The position numbers and the translations under genes were made by a program. Positions 1 to 17,628 of a DNA stretch of 64,000 bases are shown in pieces (position 1 is the first letter of the stretch; every line of letters begins with the position of its first letter). This DNA comes from Lingula anatina. Taxonomy: Eukaryota > Brachiopoda > Lingulata > Lingulida > Lingulidae. Below the pieces are notes generated by a model. That model was not told the origin of the DNA and made no database searches. It saw only the letters and a list, made by a program, of their open reading frames with translations. The DNA lies in NCBI RefSeq assembly GCF_001039355.2, contig NW_019773603.1, forward strand, positions 7,894 through 71,893, given 5' to 3'.

Positions 1-1221
1 AAATCCGAAGTGACATTCCACATTCAAAATAGTATGTAGCCATGTTTCATGTTCCTAGCATAAAATACGATGTAAAAATTAGAATAGACCACCCCCAGGG
101 TCGACCACACCCCAAGTCACAATTGAATTCCGAAGAGCCTTTGCAAATTCCTTTAATGATAGGTTTATTAATCCCCGACGTATCAAGTTCCTAACTATGA
201 TGGTTTAGGAAGTAACAATGTGAAATAGATTATGTATGTATATAATGAATTGTCCACCACAGGGAAAGCTTGACCAATGTAAGCGTACCTAGCCGAGACA
301 ACCCCGTCCCCATTCCAATTCTACCTCTATAGAACTTCACACTAGCTATTTATTGACTAAGAAAAAATTCTGGTTGCAAAATGCGTTCCGGTTGAAAAAT
401 TCGTTTTCACGATTTTCTTTGGTTGAAAAATGCGTTGCAGTTGCAAAATGCGGCTCTACACCAGTTTTATGAATCCCCAGTATTTCATTCTCCCCTCATT
501 CTTCTATCTGGACAGTTGACCGTTTCAAATCATTCAGATTTCAGACTTTCCGACCTAAGCGTTTTCATTAAGTATATAGGCCAGGAGGTCAATCTTTTTA
601 AACGACCGAGATATTTTCGAAACATTTATGTTGCATATCAATAGAAAAGCCTATTTTTACAGCTTGTTATTGCAAGTCATAACATTTATGTCATAGTTAC
701 AAAAGAGACACTTCTATAACACGAATAATGGAATAGACGGTTTGTTAAAGATATTAATGTACACCTAGTGTGGAGCAAAATTAAAACCTCTCTGCCTAGT
801 AGAGTTCTCTACCTACAGTGGAAAGACGTACATTCTTGCTGCTGTGTACTAGCCATATCTATAAACCTGCGCCGTACGTCAATCAAACCACACATGGTCA
901 GTTTTATGCCCTAGTTAAAAGGCAGGCAATGTGTTTACTTATACACTTCGTTTGTCTCATACATCTAGTGCCTTAGACCTGCCATGATTCAACGTCCAAA
1001 TATTGTCAGTTTTCACTCGTCCTGAAATCTGAAATATCTCAAAACTAAATGGGTAAAACAAAAAACTAGCTTTATGCTTTCCGTCACTGGACCGGAGCTC
1101 TTGAAATTAAGTACATTATTTATAGAAGTTAATCTCACGGGTATCTACGAGAACATCTGAAAATAACAGCTTCTCCAACGAGATAAAATACGCACTATCT
1201 TGAGTAATGTTACTCCTTCCC

Positions 1222-1252
<31 letters not shown>

Positions 1253-1864
1253 ACACACCCCGTTTCAAATACACGCGTCACTCTGGAAATCATGGTCTAG
1301 AATAAAACTTCATATTGACCTTTACGCCTAATTTCCACATCCAACCAGAACTGAAACATGTTTGGAAACAATGTACCATGAAGTGGTAATATACTACGAA
1401 GTCTCCTAAGGGTCCTTATTTTTTAACCAATGAAGTCGCCTTCTATCATGAAGTAGTAATTCTTATCCTATGAAGTGGTAACATACCATGAAGTATCTTA
1501 ACAGACGTTTTTCTACGAAAGGTTAAACATATGTATCCCAGACCATTTGCTGCTCGTTTTAATGCATCCTACGGTTCTCACCGAAGCATAACGACGGAAG
1601 TCTGTTAAATAGCCCAACACGTTCAGCAGACCTTTCGTTACTGCACTTTGTCGTTAATTTGATGACCTACAGCCCATCTTTTCCTCTTGAGTCAGGGTAC
1701 CAGGTGACCTAGTTCTGTTGCTTCATTTTTTTGTATGTTAAAGCAGGGTGTTTTATAGTATTTATATGGTGGTAATCGATTTTAATTTATCTCTAGTGTA
1801 TACGTGTCTCTAAAATTCGAAATCGCATTTGCGCTGTTTATTCTCCCTTAACTTGTGCACTAAC
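1..1864. other. Non-coding stretch, probably intron 1 of the SLC16-like gene
   Basis: I see no convincing exon on either strand. The stretch is AT-rich. The next exon of the transporter, whose first exon ends at 1865 on the minus strand, should lie to the left, and I could not find it here, so it is probably outside the window. A C-run followed by an AC microsatellite sits at 1219-1258. Confidence 0.6.
1219..1258. repeat. Poly-C / (AC)n microsatellite
   Basis: About 20 C residues followed directly by about ten AC units. Simple low-complexity sequence. Confidence 0.95.
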
Positions 1865-2171
1865 CTGCCAAGCTTAATACGGCATACTGAATGGCCCCAA
1901 TCCATGCCGTATCGGCCGTGGAGGCACCAAAGTAATCAATAAGCTCCACATAGATGACGCCAATTGAGAAAGCCGTACCGTCTATTACAACGTGATTCAT
2001 GAAAGAACCAAGCACGACGAGCCAACCCCAGCCCCCATCGGGTCGAGGAACCGGTTCGGTGTTGGCGACATCTTCCGCTGCGGCAACCGAACCCAATGAA
2101 GGAACAGTTTCATTTCCAGTTTCTCGGAGTTGGTCGCTCAGAGGTTCTAGCTCTATTTCAACGCCTGTCAT
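1865..2171 (-). CDS. Monocarboxylate transporter-like protein (SLC16/MFS), first coding exon only
   Basis: The reverse strand opens with ATG at 2171 and encodes 102 residues before a GT donor at 1864-1863 (exon ends in phase 1, before GTTAGT). An acidic cytosolic N-terminus of about 40 residues is followed by the motif RPDGGWGWLVVLGSF, which matches the conserved start of transmembrane helix 1 in SLC16 monocarboxylate transporters. A second hydrophobic stretch begins near the exon end. The family moves lactate, pyruvate, ketone bodies or related solutes across the plasma membrane; the substrate here cannot be told. A good acceptor (TTTTTCAG) lies directly before the ATG, so a non-coding 5' exon probably exists upstream (to the right). 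The rest of the gene lies left of the window or in undetected exons. It could also be a more distant SLC16-like paralogue. I am fairly sure of the family and unsure of the subtype. Confidence 0.75.
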
Positions 2172-2853
2172 CTGAAAAATGTAGCCACCTTTCGCCTAAA
2201 TAAACCTGAAAAAATTTCAATATGCCAACTTAGCGGTTGTGATCAGATAAACACGTTTGAAGTTTTTAGCTATTGGTTGTTCAGTTGATAAGTGGACTTA
2301 ACCGGACTGATAACACTAAAAAGTATTGAAAAAGGCATGACAGAGAGTGTTCGTTTAAAGAAAATTGAAAGTTTTAATCGTGTGTGTGTGTGCATTTAAC
2401 GAACTTTTACAATTGTGTTATAAAAAGCGTTAATCCTTGCGTTAATCATATAGCATGAGGATGCAACTGTAGAAGATAAAAACTAATGGGAAAAGATAGT
2501 AGTCAAGACGGCGGATGACTTAACTGGGACATACCTTACTTCGGGTGGGTGTAAATATCTCATGACTGTAGCATATAAAACGGTGTCTGTCAAAAGCGAC
2601 GGTTTCCACCCAGCTCATGCCCTTTTGATATTTTTACCAAGCAAAATTAGACTTAAATTATTTCCGGATAATAAACAACTTTGTGCATGTTTTATTCTTC
2701 AGCATTTTAACATGAAGTCTTAAACATATTCTACCCTTTTTGATTTTAAAACTCAACACAACTCCACCTTATTTATGCCTCCTTCTCTTATCACGAATTT
2801 TGCCATTGATTCGCATGCAGAAGGGAAATCAATATTTCTTTTATTATTAGGAA

Positions 2854-2854
<1 letters not shown>

Positions 2855-2907
<53 letters not shown>
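2855..2907. repeat. (ATT)n microsatellite
   Basis: About 17 uninterrupted ATT units. Confidence 0.95.
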
Positions 2908-4527
2908 CTGTTTAGGGTTAAATATATCATATGGGCTCAAAATACAAGTATATTTTTATGATGTGCGAAAAATCGACAAAATATGCTGTGAAAATGGCGG
3001 TTATAAAATTCCACAATGCATCATTACACTTTTTCCTGATGATGACTGCATTCATGTACCATCGAGTAATTTATGCGCCTTGATTGTGAGTTCAGAACAG
3101 GTGTAATCAGGGATGTAAAACACATAGTAACAGTTGTGTGCTAAACACAATCCCCAAGGCAACGAGATAAAAGCGGAACCGAACACATACAAAAAGCAAC
3201 GCACTGTTGAGCAATGCAGTATTAAAACACAATTGCAAATTCGTTTAACTTTTAATAAACATTCACACTTTCTTTGCTTGAATAATGAGATAGGTTAACC
3301 CTGTTTCCCATAAATAGGCCTTCCGAGAAGTATTTACACAAAAAGGTGTCTATTTCACATATCTTCACACGACGATAATGTAACTGCATTCCAGCAGGTA
3401 GCTAGTACGTGGTCAATTTACGCGACATCTTGGCAAACCATGGGCGCAAAATATATCATTAAAACTTATATGTGACGCGTTATTTATCCCTTTTCCTTAA
3501 TATTTAAATGTTAACTAACTTATACTTTGAATGAACCAAACTAATCAAGAGCCACTGTCTTTCTTTAAGCTAATGTCTCATATAAAATCGGACTAGGGTA
3601 TTATAGGGAAAAAGTCCCATTATTTTATAGGATATTGGTAACTCGATAAAACATTTCCTATACATTTTTATCAGTTTCCCAATGTGTCCTATAGAACTAT
3701 TGAAGCATTAACTTAGGGATATATATATATATATATAACTTAGGGATATATATATACGCAGACTGAAAAATCAGCGGGATAACATTAAGTAGCTATGTAC
3801 ATCTACAAGCAGAATGTGAACAAAATGTCAAATCATTAAAATGGAACGAAATGAAACAACACACTAAAAGCAGTTGTTGACAATGTTGCAAACCACTGGA
3901 GAATGTATGTAGAATCATAAGTATAGATCTAGCAAGGAAATCTCTTTAACAAAAAAAAAAAAAAAAATAATAATAATAATAATAAAATATTATCATCAAT
4001 GGTTTGAGCCGGAGATCTAGTAGAATTAGGGTTTGTCGTTAGAACAACTATTGGCAGTTCCCCAATTCAGCAATTCGAAAAAAAAAAAAAAAAAAAAAAA
4101 CTGGGGAAAAGGCACGCACACAAATTGTAAACTTTGTTAGAGCCAGGGAACTCTTCAACTTATATTCAATTACTATAGTGTAGGACTAGAACAATTTATA
4201 GGTTCTTCGATTGCACGGAGAGCGTGCCTTCATTAAAAACAGGTTTTAGTCAGATTTTCAGATTCTGAGTCGTGAGTTATGTAGTAGGCGTCACATACAC
4301 ATTTCCACAACGCAACAAGATGCCGTTTATAAGTAACTCCGACAGTGTATTAATTGTTCCTTTCTGTACACGCCTTTTTCCTCTATCTCTGTCCGGTTAA
4401 ATATCCGTATTCGATATGAGATATTCAAAAAACAAATGGTCTATTGAATTTTCAATATGTGAGGGATTGAGCACATAAATGAAATTGATAGAATTGAGGC
4501 ATGTTCGGAATCAGCTCTGACACCCCA

Positions 4528-4739
4528 TTTCCGTAGATTTTTAGATCGATCTATCCCTGTGGGGAGTCTCACTAGATTACTGTCAGCTTGGCCGGCTTAA
4601 GCGTCTGTCCCGCCTACTAAAAGCTGTAAGGGGGTAATTAACTATGGTGCCCGCTCGGCTGACTGCAATTTAGCGTGAATCCCCGGGGAGTTAGGTCGAT
4701 CTAAATCTTAATCTCTAGATTGATCTAAATCTCTGGGAA
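4528..4739. mobile_element. Palindromic MITE, GATCGATC family, copy 1
   Basis: About 212 bp with long imperfect terminal inverted repeats. The left arm reads TTTCCGTAGATTTTTAGATC and continues through CTGTCAGC. The right end, read backwards, is TTTCCCAGAGATTTAGATCA and likewise runs through a GGGGAG block to CAGTCAGC. The core holds CTACTAAAAGCT and GGGGGTAATTAACT. The same arms and core recur twice at 60440-60844, which shows that this is a dispersed family. No coding capacity, so non-autonomous. Confidence 0.75.
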
Positions 4740-5541
4740 AGCACCCTAAGGTTGCTGTAATGTTTTTCTCCGAATTTCTATAAACTGAGTCAAAATTGTC
4801 CAGTAACACTGCCGCTTGAATTTTCAAGTCTACAGGTGTTTAGTGTGACTGGGATATTTGTGTAGAAATGACGTTTTTTAACCAATCGTATCCTTTTTGT
4901 TCAATGAAGATAGTTGACTTTCTGCGCCTCGGATATGTTCCGCTTTATATCTTTGAGAAAATATTGCAGCCAGATCAGTAAATGATGAAAATATTCCACA
5001 AAAAACCCAAACAGGCTTTAAGTAAGTGTTTGCCCTTTGCCTTGAAACCCATGTTCATCAGAAATATAAAATTCAAAAATGTTTTATTCTTGTGCTTTTG
5101 ATCAGTACCTTTAAGCAAGTGTTTAAATGCCTCGCTGCCGTTCTGCCATTGGAGTGATACCAACAACTAGAACGGAACTTACCTCTGATAATTATGTTCT
5201 AAGTAATGCAAAAACGAAAGTCAAAATCAACCCTTTAACACTTCTTCAGCCTTGAGATTAAAGTATCGCAGACTTCGAAGGATCGAGATCAGCTGATGTT
5301 AACAGCTACAGGTACGAAGGCCCATAAATGTCACCGGGTGTACATTTATGTAGCACAATTAAGGATCACCAAATTTTGGATTGAAATTTAGTTTACAAAG
5401 CAAAGGAAATAAAATGCTATGAAAGTCTACAAAACTTTAAAGGCTTTAACGGTCGGGGTTTATGTGCCATGAACTTATTAGGAACTTGCATAGGTGTCAC
5501 CTAAACTCTTTTTTCTCAAGGTCATACATTTGATGTCACCA

Positions 5542-5814
5542 GGGGCCTTTTTCACAAAAGAACTTAAGCCCAAAAACTGGTCTAAACTTTAAGACCATAC
5601 TTTTTGTCCACTTTGTCAAAAGACAAATTGGTATTAAACTAAGTTAAAGAAACACTTTGCCTGTTTTATAACAAATGAGGCATGGGGAATGTTTTAGACC
5701 AATACTTAATTTACGTTGACTGCTATGGGTTTATAATGAAATGAACTAGACTTATTTTGGGTTTTTAATTTTGGACCAATTTTGGATCAACAGCCACTTT
5801 TAAAAACAAGCTCC
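5542..5814. mobile_element. Small TIR element, 'CACAAAAG' family, copy 1
   Basis: Starts GGGGCCTTTTTCACAAAAGA and ends in a degenerate inverted copy finishing AACAAGCTCC. The interior holds paired segments around CCAAAAACTGGTC and GACCAATTTTGG. Related ends occur at 11036-11078 and 40830-41068. Non-coding, probably a MITE; the exact ends are approximate. Confidence 0.6.
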
Positions 5815-8181
5815 ATGTAGTTATTTTCAAGTCACTGCAGCCAGCTTAACAGTCATGTGACATTATTGAGTGGCCCTTCGAGGCCTCCGTACAAATCAAA
5901 TCAAACCGAGGCTGAATTGTGATTATAAATAAGTTACGTAGGGTTTGTGTCTGATGTAACAACAGGTTTGTTTGGCAAGGTGCAGTACACGGTGAAACGG
6001 AGTTCACTTTCACTTTCTATAAGGTATGTGTGTATTATGTCATGTAGTGTCATATAATCATTTTTATGAATTGAAAAGCTGAGGTAATATAAGGCATCGG
6101 TAGTTGATGGATTCAAAAAGCAGTATTTGTAATAAAGAGGGCGTTATAGGATTTATTTGTTCACTATTTACGCAGAGAAAGGGTCTTTCAGTGTAATTGG
6201 TTTTGAGGAGAGGACTCGTCATCTTTTGTTCGTACCATAGTTTCTGGCCCTATTTCCCTGAAAATGAATATATAATGAATGAGAGAAACGAGACAAAACC
6301 AAACTATTTCCTATCCATGTGCTCTACATAGTTTACCTTTATCTGTTTTATACCCCTACCCCCCTACCCCCCCCCCCCACCCCCACCCACCCACCCATAC
6401 ACACAAATGCACGCTTGAATCTGTCAGTGTGCAATTTCCTCAGAAGCAGACATAAACCTTAACCGGTCTTCAGTCCCAAATGCGTAAGCAAAACACGGGA
6501 TTTATCCATTTCTGCAGCATTTGTTAGACATATGTATATCAATGGATACGTAATTGGCCGCGGTACATTTGTAAGGGTAAGTAAATATAGTATGGGACTT
6601 TCCGAGGAATACGAAAGTAAAGATTTGTTTTATAATCCGAACTCGAGGCACTGGATCATGCATATAAGGTCCAACTCACTCATTTCTGCTCTATTAATAA
6701 TCACGCTCACAAACATGTTCATTAGTATTTGTATTAGTATTAGCACAACAGTTTGTCCCGAACACTACTGAATAAACAATTGTATGATGCAATGCATAGG
6801 GCGAAACCGAAACTAACTCTCCAGCCGCATTTTCCCCACCGGGAATAAACAGATAAGTCAATACAGTACTTGAGGGTCGGCCAATTTTCTGTCAACGTTT
6901 AGTTCGAAGCCTAAACAGCAATAAAGTTAGCACTTTTACAGCTATGCATGGTTTCATCCTTATAGCCTTGTTTTGGAATTGCATATCACATACATGCCCA
7001 CGTTTGGGGACTTCGTCGTACGTAGCCGTACAAAGTCTGTTAGTTTTGGGCTTAGCTTATTTAAGCTGTCTTTTTATATACGGCTTAATTATCACTGCAT
7101 ATCTATTAAAAAGGCAAATACATTCGGTCACTTTTAGATATAAGTTAATTTGCTTTGTTCAATAAAATAAATATACCAATAAGCCTACACGGCAACCGCA
7201 ATATCGTAATAGAAATATGTTGTTGATACAAACATTATTTTGTTTATTTAGTGAAATTTGTTTTAGAATAAATGATTTGTTAAACATGTCAATGAGTCAA
7301 TGAATCAAAGAGTGCAGGCAAAAGATTTTGTCAGTACAACTAATATAAAGGAACAGATAGGAACTAGAAAATTCTGTTATTATTCTATAATGATGAGGTG
7401 GTGGAAATTTGTCTAATTAGGTAATGGTGTGATAATTCACCTTAGTTCACAACTTCTATTATTACAACACTTTGTTTGATAGCCAAAATGGAGAGTTATA
7501 GAAAATGAATATTAATAGATATTATGTAAGAGTGCAAAAAAATCACACCATACCCATATAAGGGAATGTTGATAAATGGACGGATAGATTAGAATGGAAC
7601 GTGGAAAAGCCAGAGATTCTGTGCGCCGCATCATTGTGTTGGAATGTTACATGATAAGTTAAAAAGGAGCGTCTCATATTTGTGAAAATCAGATAGGCCT
7701 ACGAAGTAATTTTACTATCTCAGTGATACTTTACCATAGCGACGTGTAGGCCTGTGCACCGTCTGAGGCCGCATTGTTTGGTTTATCATTCAGCCAAAAC
7801 AACAAAAGGCCATTGTCAACGTGCTCTGTGATATCAGGGGCTTCCAAAATAGCATACAAAAATTCAAATTTTAAGTAGGCGATATGGTAATTTTGTAACA
7901 GGGTGGGCTAGTTCATGTAGTCTGATATCACTATGGTATGATTGTAGAGGATTGCCGTGTAATGTGATCTTGGATACGCTGTTGTGGTCTACGATAAAAT
8001 GCAGTAGTTGTGATTTCAAAGTGTGTTATCACTATATTGCCAACTATTTATCCAGCGCAATCAAATCTCGTAAGTTATTCAGTTGTTGGGTGCTGCATTC
8101 GAAAAAGGGGTGACTCTTTTGCTATTCTTGGCTCTTGCTATTCATTTTGTTTAATTTACTTCTTCTTTCAGATTCCGGGAA

Positions 8182-13128
<4,947 letters not shown>

Positions 13129-13724
13129 ATTAGATGTCACATTCGGACTTTGCGTGTATTAACTTTGAACTTAATTGTAGTCTGCCTTTTCCTCAAAGCT
13201 ATAGCTTGGCAATTGTTGTTTGACGTGACGTAATGATGACGTTATTACTTGTAACGTAATAATAGTGATGATGCAATACAAGTTAATGACTGACCTACAT
13301 CATTTTCATAAATCGGAGGTCATGCTGTATTCTGCTTTAGGCCAAGTCTCATTTTTTGGTTATGAAAATTCCGGATCTGATCTTGTTTCGGTTGTAACTT
13401 TTAAATTGTGAATTTAAAGAAGAAAATGTACTTGAATAATGGAAAAAAGTGCAAACTTCATTGAGAGCTACTGAAATTTAGGAAAAGCGGCTCTTAGAAA
13501 GTGCGGGAAATCGCGCGAAGTGGCTAATGGTAATATTTTAGGCGCTATGGGTGGAATCTCATGGACCAGTCACTTCGTTTAAGCAGTGTTACCAAGGCGA
13601 CACGCAAAACATGGTTTAATTGTACTGAAATGAAATTTGACAGAGGGACAGAAGATACCCTACAGTGATTCCATTCAGGTTTCACCTCGCTTGCCAGTCT
13701 CTGTTCACAAGGTGTAGATATATA

Positions 13725-13985
13725 ATCAGGCTTATAAACGGGATAGGCGTTTACTAGCTCTACCTGCAGATCTTTTAGCACAAACGCCCATATTAACAAC
13801 CAAACCCACGAATTAACCAGCACACCGTACAATTATTTAGCACCAACGTAACGATACTTAGCTCTAACACTCATCCACTCTGGTAGTGCTGGTTAAGTTG
13901 TGAGTAAGGTGGTAAATATGGGTGTTAGTGCTAAAAGATCTGCGGGTGGTGCAAGTAAACGCCTCATCCGTTTATAAGGCCTGAT
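13725..13985. mobile_element. Foldback MITE, about 261 bp
   Basis: Two arms of about 98 bp are inverted copies of each other: 13725-13822 starts ATCAGGCTTATAAACGG, and 13888-13985 ends GTTTATAAGGCCTGAT. Both arms carry the block AGATCTTTTAGCAC. The spacer is about 65 bp. No coding capacity. A typical non-autonomous foldback element. Confidence 0.8.
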
Positions 13986-15402
13986 AATAATAATGATTTT
14001 ATTATCATCTCACGTTGAAAAATAAAACCCACTTTACTAAGTGTTATGGGAGACTATGACCTGTGAGAGACAAATCAAAATTCATAAAAGTTTTTTTTAA
14101 GTTATTTACTGATCATTTAAACATATAAAGAATAAAACTTGGTGTAAAACCTTTTCAATCCCTCTCGTTTTGTATTAAATTTACATCTTCTCCACATCAT
14201 TGCGTGTACTTTTTTTCTGTCTTAAATTGTATCTGTTCATTTTGCATGAGAAATATTAACCTAATGACCAGTGTCATTAAATGCATTAAAATGGTCTTCA
14301 AAAGGTCTTCTCTGATATCTTTGTAGAGTTCATAGTTAATGTGGATGTAGCAAACGTAACAAATTGTTTCAATGCCTAAGGGATAATGGATTATTTTCAC
14401 ATTTCTGAGGAACATTTTTGTCGATATACTAGTGCATGCATTTTGTTTTGGAAAAACGGCTTCTTGCTGACAAATCATTGATTTGTTGGCATAGTAAAAA
14501 TCATGGCTATTGTAGGTAAAGACTCCCTGTGTAGTCACAACGGTAAAACTAGCATCTTTAGGTATTTTCAAATATACAAATGCTCATCGAATAGCTTTCA
14601 GCATTCATTTCGGAAAACCTGTCATAATATTCTAAGAATATGTTTATCTTGACATGACATTGTTAACTGTAAAACGATAGGCACATTTTGTATGTCTGTG
14701 TGTATCTAGTGAAAAATCAACCTGTGACCCTGATAGAGGATAATGTTGATGACATGTAAAATTTGGGTTCTAGTTTGAGTCAGATTTTTTAATGACTTTG
14801 ATTACAGACCTACTACAAGATTTACGTACAAAAAAGGTTTGACTTATTGGTATCAGAATTATTTTGGGCAATTCCTCAAAAAAGTGAATATTTGACTCAT
14901 ATGTTATACAAATATTACTTTGACTTTTAATGATTTCGACTAGATGCGCGCCTTATCATGACCACCGAGTATGTTCTTATAAAATTCATCAAGGCTAAGC
15001 TCTGCAAAATATATTTGTTTTAAAAGGATGGGATACATACTTGATTATTTTAATATATAGGCCTAATTTAATATTCGTTTTTAAAATATATAGAAGTGCA
15101 TTGAAGACACGTTTCAATTCTGTTGAATAATATACGTGAGTTTTAATTTGTATACCTTAACTTTAAATGGAAAATGTATTCTGCGTTCCAAGTTTATAAA
15201 ACCGCACGCTGATCACGATATTACCACTTGACGATGGTAATATATAATAAACCAACAAGACTCCAGGAGTCGCGTTAAGTAATGGTTTTTATCTCTGCTG
15301 TCATCATAGATTTCCGGCTGATAAGAAGCTTAGCAGATTGTTACCAGCATGTTACTCTCCTGTGATCAGCTTAAACCCACGCTCTCGCCAGTTAATTTGC
15401 CT

Positions 15403-15495
15403 GAAAACATATCCCCTAGCTTACTGACAGATTTGAAAACAGATCCCCTAGCTGACTGACAGATTTGAAAACATGTCCCCTAGCTGACTGACAGG
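15403..15495. repeat. Tandem repeat, three 32-bp units
   Basis: Three units beginning GAAAACA at 15403, 15435 and 15467, each containing TCCCCTAGCTgACTGACAG. The period is exactly 32 bp. Non-coding minisatellite. Confidence 0.9.
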
Positions 15496-15605
15496 AAAAT
15501 TACATAATATATCGCCTACTGCCAGGTTTGACGTCGTTGGTGCTCCATGCGTAGCGATATCAAGCCATTTGATAAGAAAAATGACGAAGTATCGTTTGCC
15601 CTTGA

Positions 15606-15769
15606 CTCGTGCTAGAAATGGAAGCCCAGGGTCCCATGCATGTGATTTGTACAGGCTAGGGTTAGTCACAATATTGGGGTTAGTATGTGGGAGGAATGTC
15701 GCCTGTTCATAGTAATGGGGAGCGGACTACGGCTCCTAGCGGCCTACCATTCCTGTCACACCTGCCTTG
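15606..15769. mobile_element. MITE of the GGTGTAACAGGAATG family, left-truncated copy
   Basis: Aligned with the complete copy at 42232-42398: shared blocks TTGGGGTTAGTATGTGGGA, AGTAATGGGgAGCGGACTACGG and an end reading CATTCCTGTCACACC. The left inverted repeat is missing here. Confidence 0.65.
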
Positions 15770-16429
15770 GCATTCGACAAAATCTGATTCTAACACAGCA
15801 GTATTTTAAATATGTGCTTAGTATGAAAGAAGTTATTTTTGTTTTGACAATATTCAGCGATGCGACGTCACATTGACCCTTAAACTTGTTTGTCTTTTGA
15901 GAGTAGATTTTCTGAAAAAAAGATCTACCCAGGCAGATAGGCCTACATGTAATAAGATGGGGCCTTTGACCTTATAGATTTTGATTTGCTGTCATTAAAC
16001 TTTCACATTGCTGGAAACAAAAATGTAAACAACTGTTGATCCTCAAACTTGTATCTTCCAGAAGAAATCACAAGTTTATATATTTATTCTTGTGGAGGAC
16101 ACACTATTGACATCGTTACAACACTATATATACCCTACCTTCGCTCATGCCATTTACTTATTCACATAGATGACACCAAGCATCATTTGTCTTAATTTTA
16201 ATCGACGCCATAATATAATGTATTATAATCCAAACATTTAATCGTTACCAAAATTACATCTTCATGTATGTCAGAAGGCGAAAGAGAAACGCTTATTTCA
16301 TTGCAAGGAATACTACATCCCATGCCAACTCACAGGACGAAAAAAAAAAAATCTGGAATCTGTGCTTGCCATAAGACCAAGTGGACCTTTATAGATGGGT
16401 TTATCTTCGTAATAATCTCTTGAGAGATT

Positions 16430-16576
16430 ATGCAGTAAATGTAATATAATGGATATTGTATTAATGTAACTTTCATTTTTCTATGAATGAAATACAAGGG
16501 AAATATTTATTACGCAACCATTAAGGTATATTAAGTGCAGATTACTGCATGAAAATGGAGAAGCAGTGAACTTAAC
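16430..16576 (-). repeat. Inverted copy of a GPCR-array spacer segment
   Basis: The reverse complement of 16430-16576 matches 20464-20617 and 25012-25165, including CATGCAGTAATCTGCACTTA and ATTAATACAATATCCATT. The neighbouring sequence from about 16610 matches the array in direct orientation, so only this piece is inverted at the left edge of the array. Confidence 0.8.
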
Positions 16577-17421
16577 GCTGAAAAAATTCCTAAGATAAAC
16601 AATTTAAACATTACTTTTGACGGCCACGCCATTACAAAACGAGAATTATAATTTTCTTGAAAATATATGTGCTAACGTGTACACTATTAAGTAAATTGCA
16701 AAAAAAAAAAAAAAAAAAAAAAAAAACTTTCTGAGTTCTAAACACCGTGCCTAAATTAACATTTACACTTCGTGGCTTATAAATAGCCATATGAAAGTGG
16801 CTAAAAAGCAAATAGACATTTATTGGAATACGACAGTCTCTCATTGTGGTGCTTGAAGGAGTTATAACTTATATAATCAATAACATTTTCCTGGTTTACG
16901 TTGACGTATACACCACTTATTTATATATTTGACCTTTCGACCGAACAGTGTCAATGGATAAAATAGATAGAATGCATATCTAACTGAATTGTAGTATCAT
17001 ATGTTTCTCGAAATCAGTAGTCATTCTTAGAATACCCTGTATTTTGCTTTGCTAATGTAAAATAAAAGATACCTTACGCAAGTAGATGCCTCAGGTCAGG
17101 TACCCCTCTTTATGCAAAATTGGCATAGTTGTCACTTTATAAAGACTAATATTTCAAAAACACCCACACTCACAAAATGACAATAAAAAGGGGTGATACA
17201 AGCACTTACATCACATGCGCCAGTGCGTATTGTTTCAGAACAAGAAAAACTAGCTATACAGTATTTGTCATATAGTGGGTTTACCCTTCGTCACCCTTTT
17301 TCTGTCTTCGTAAATCTTAAGAGTATGATCTGAATTTTTCCGTGAATAAAACTTAAAGGTAGAGTTTCTATTGCATCAACGCTACTTTTCGGTATCAGCA
17401 TTTTATTAGGACATTAAATCA

Positions 17422-17479
<58 letters not shown>

Positions 17480-17628
17480 ATTAAGCATAAATCTGCAAGC
17501 TACTCACATTTCTGCTTACTCTCCTTAAACTTCTTATTTCAAAGGAAATCTTAGCCTGCAATTATCAAAAAATGTTTCGTTTCTCTCAGAAATTGTATGC
17601 TGATATAATACTGCAAAAACCCATGGCC

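Larger units (their letters stand above)
2172..8171. other. Intergenic region between the SLC16-like gene and HARS
   Basis: No supported gene. It contains an ATT microsatellite (2855-2907), short TA runs (3720-3765), poly-A with AAT units (3951-3987), poly-A (4078-4100), a C-rich tract near 6353-6400, and two small TIR elements listed separately. The few open frames of 60-80 codons have no recognisable similarity and no splice context. Promoter elements of the two divergently oriented flanking genes must lie here, but I see no clear motif. Confidence 0.6.
13129..16429. other. Intergenic region between HARS and the GPCR array
   Basis: Begins with the HARS 3' UTR. It then holds a foldback element, a 32-bp tandem repeat and a truncated MITE (listed separately). 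One open frame of 124 codons on the minus strand at 14197-14571 has no recognisable similarity, and I do not call it a gene. Confidence 0.6.

Noticed and set aside
6532-7165. Two hydrophobic open frames of 73-79 codons
   Set aside because: AT-rich chance frames with no signal peptide plus domain structure and no splice context.
14197-14571. 124-codon minus-strand open frame between HARS and the GPCR array
   Set aside because: No recognisable similarity, no splice or codon-use support, and AT-rich low-complexity composition toward its end.
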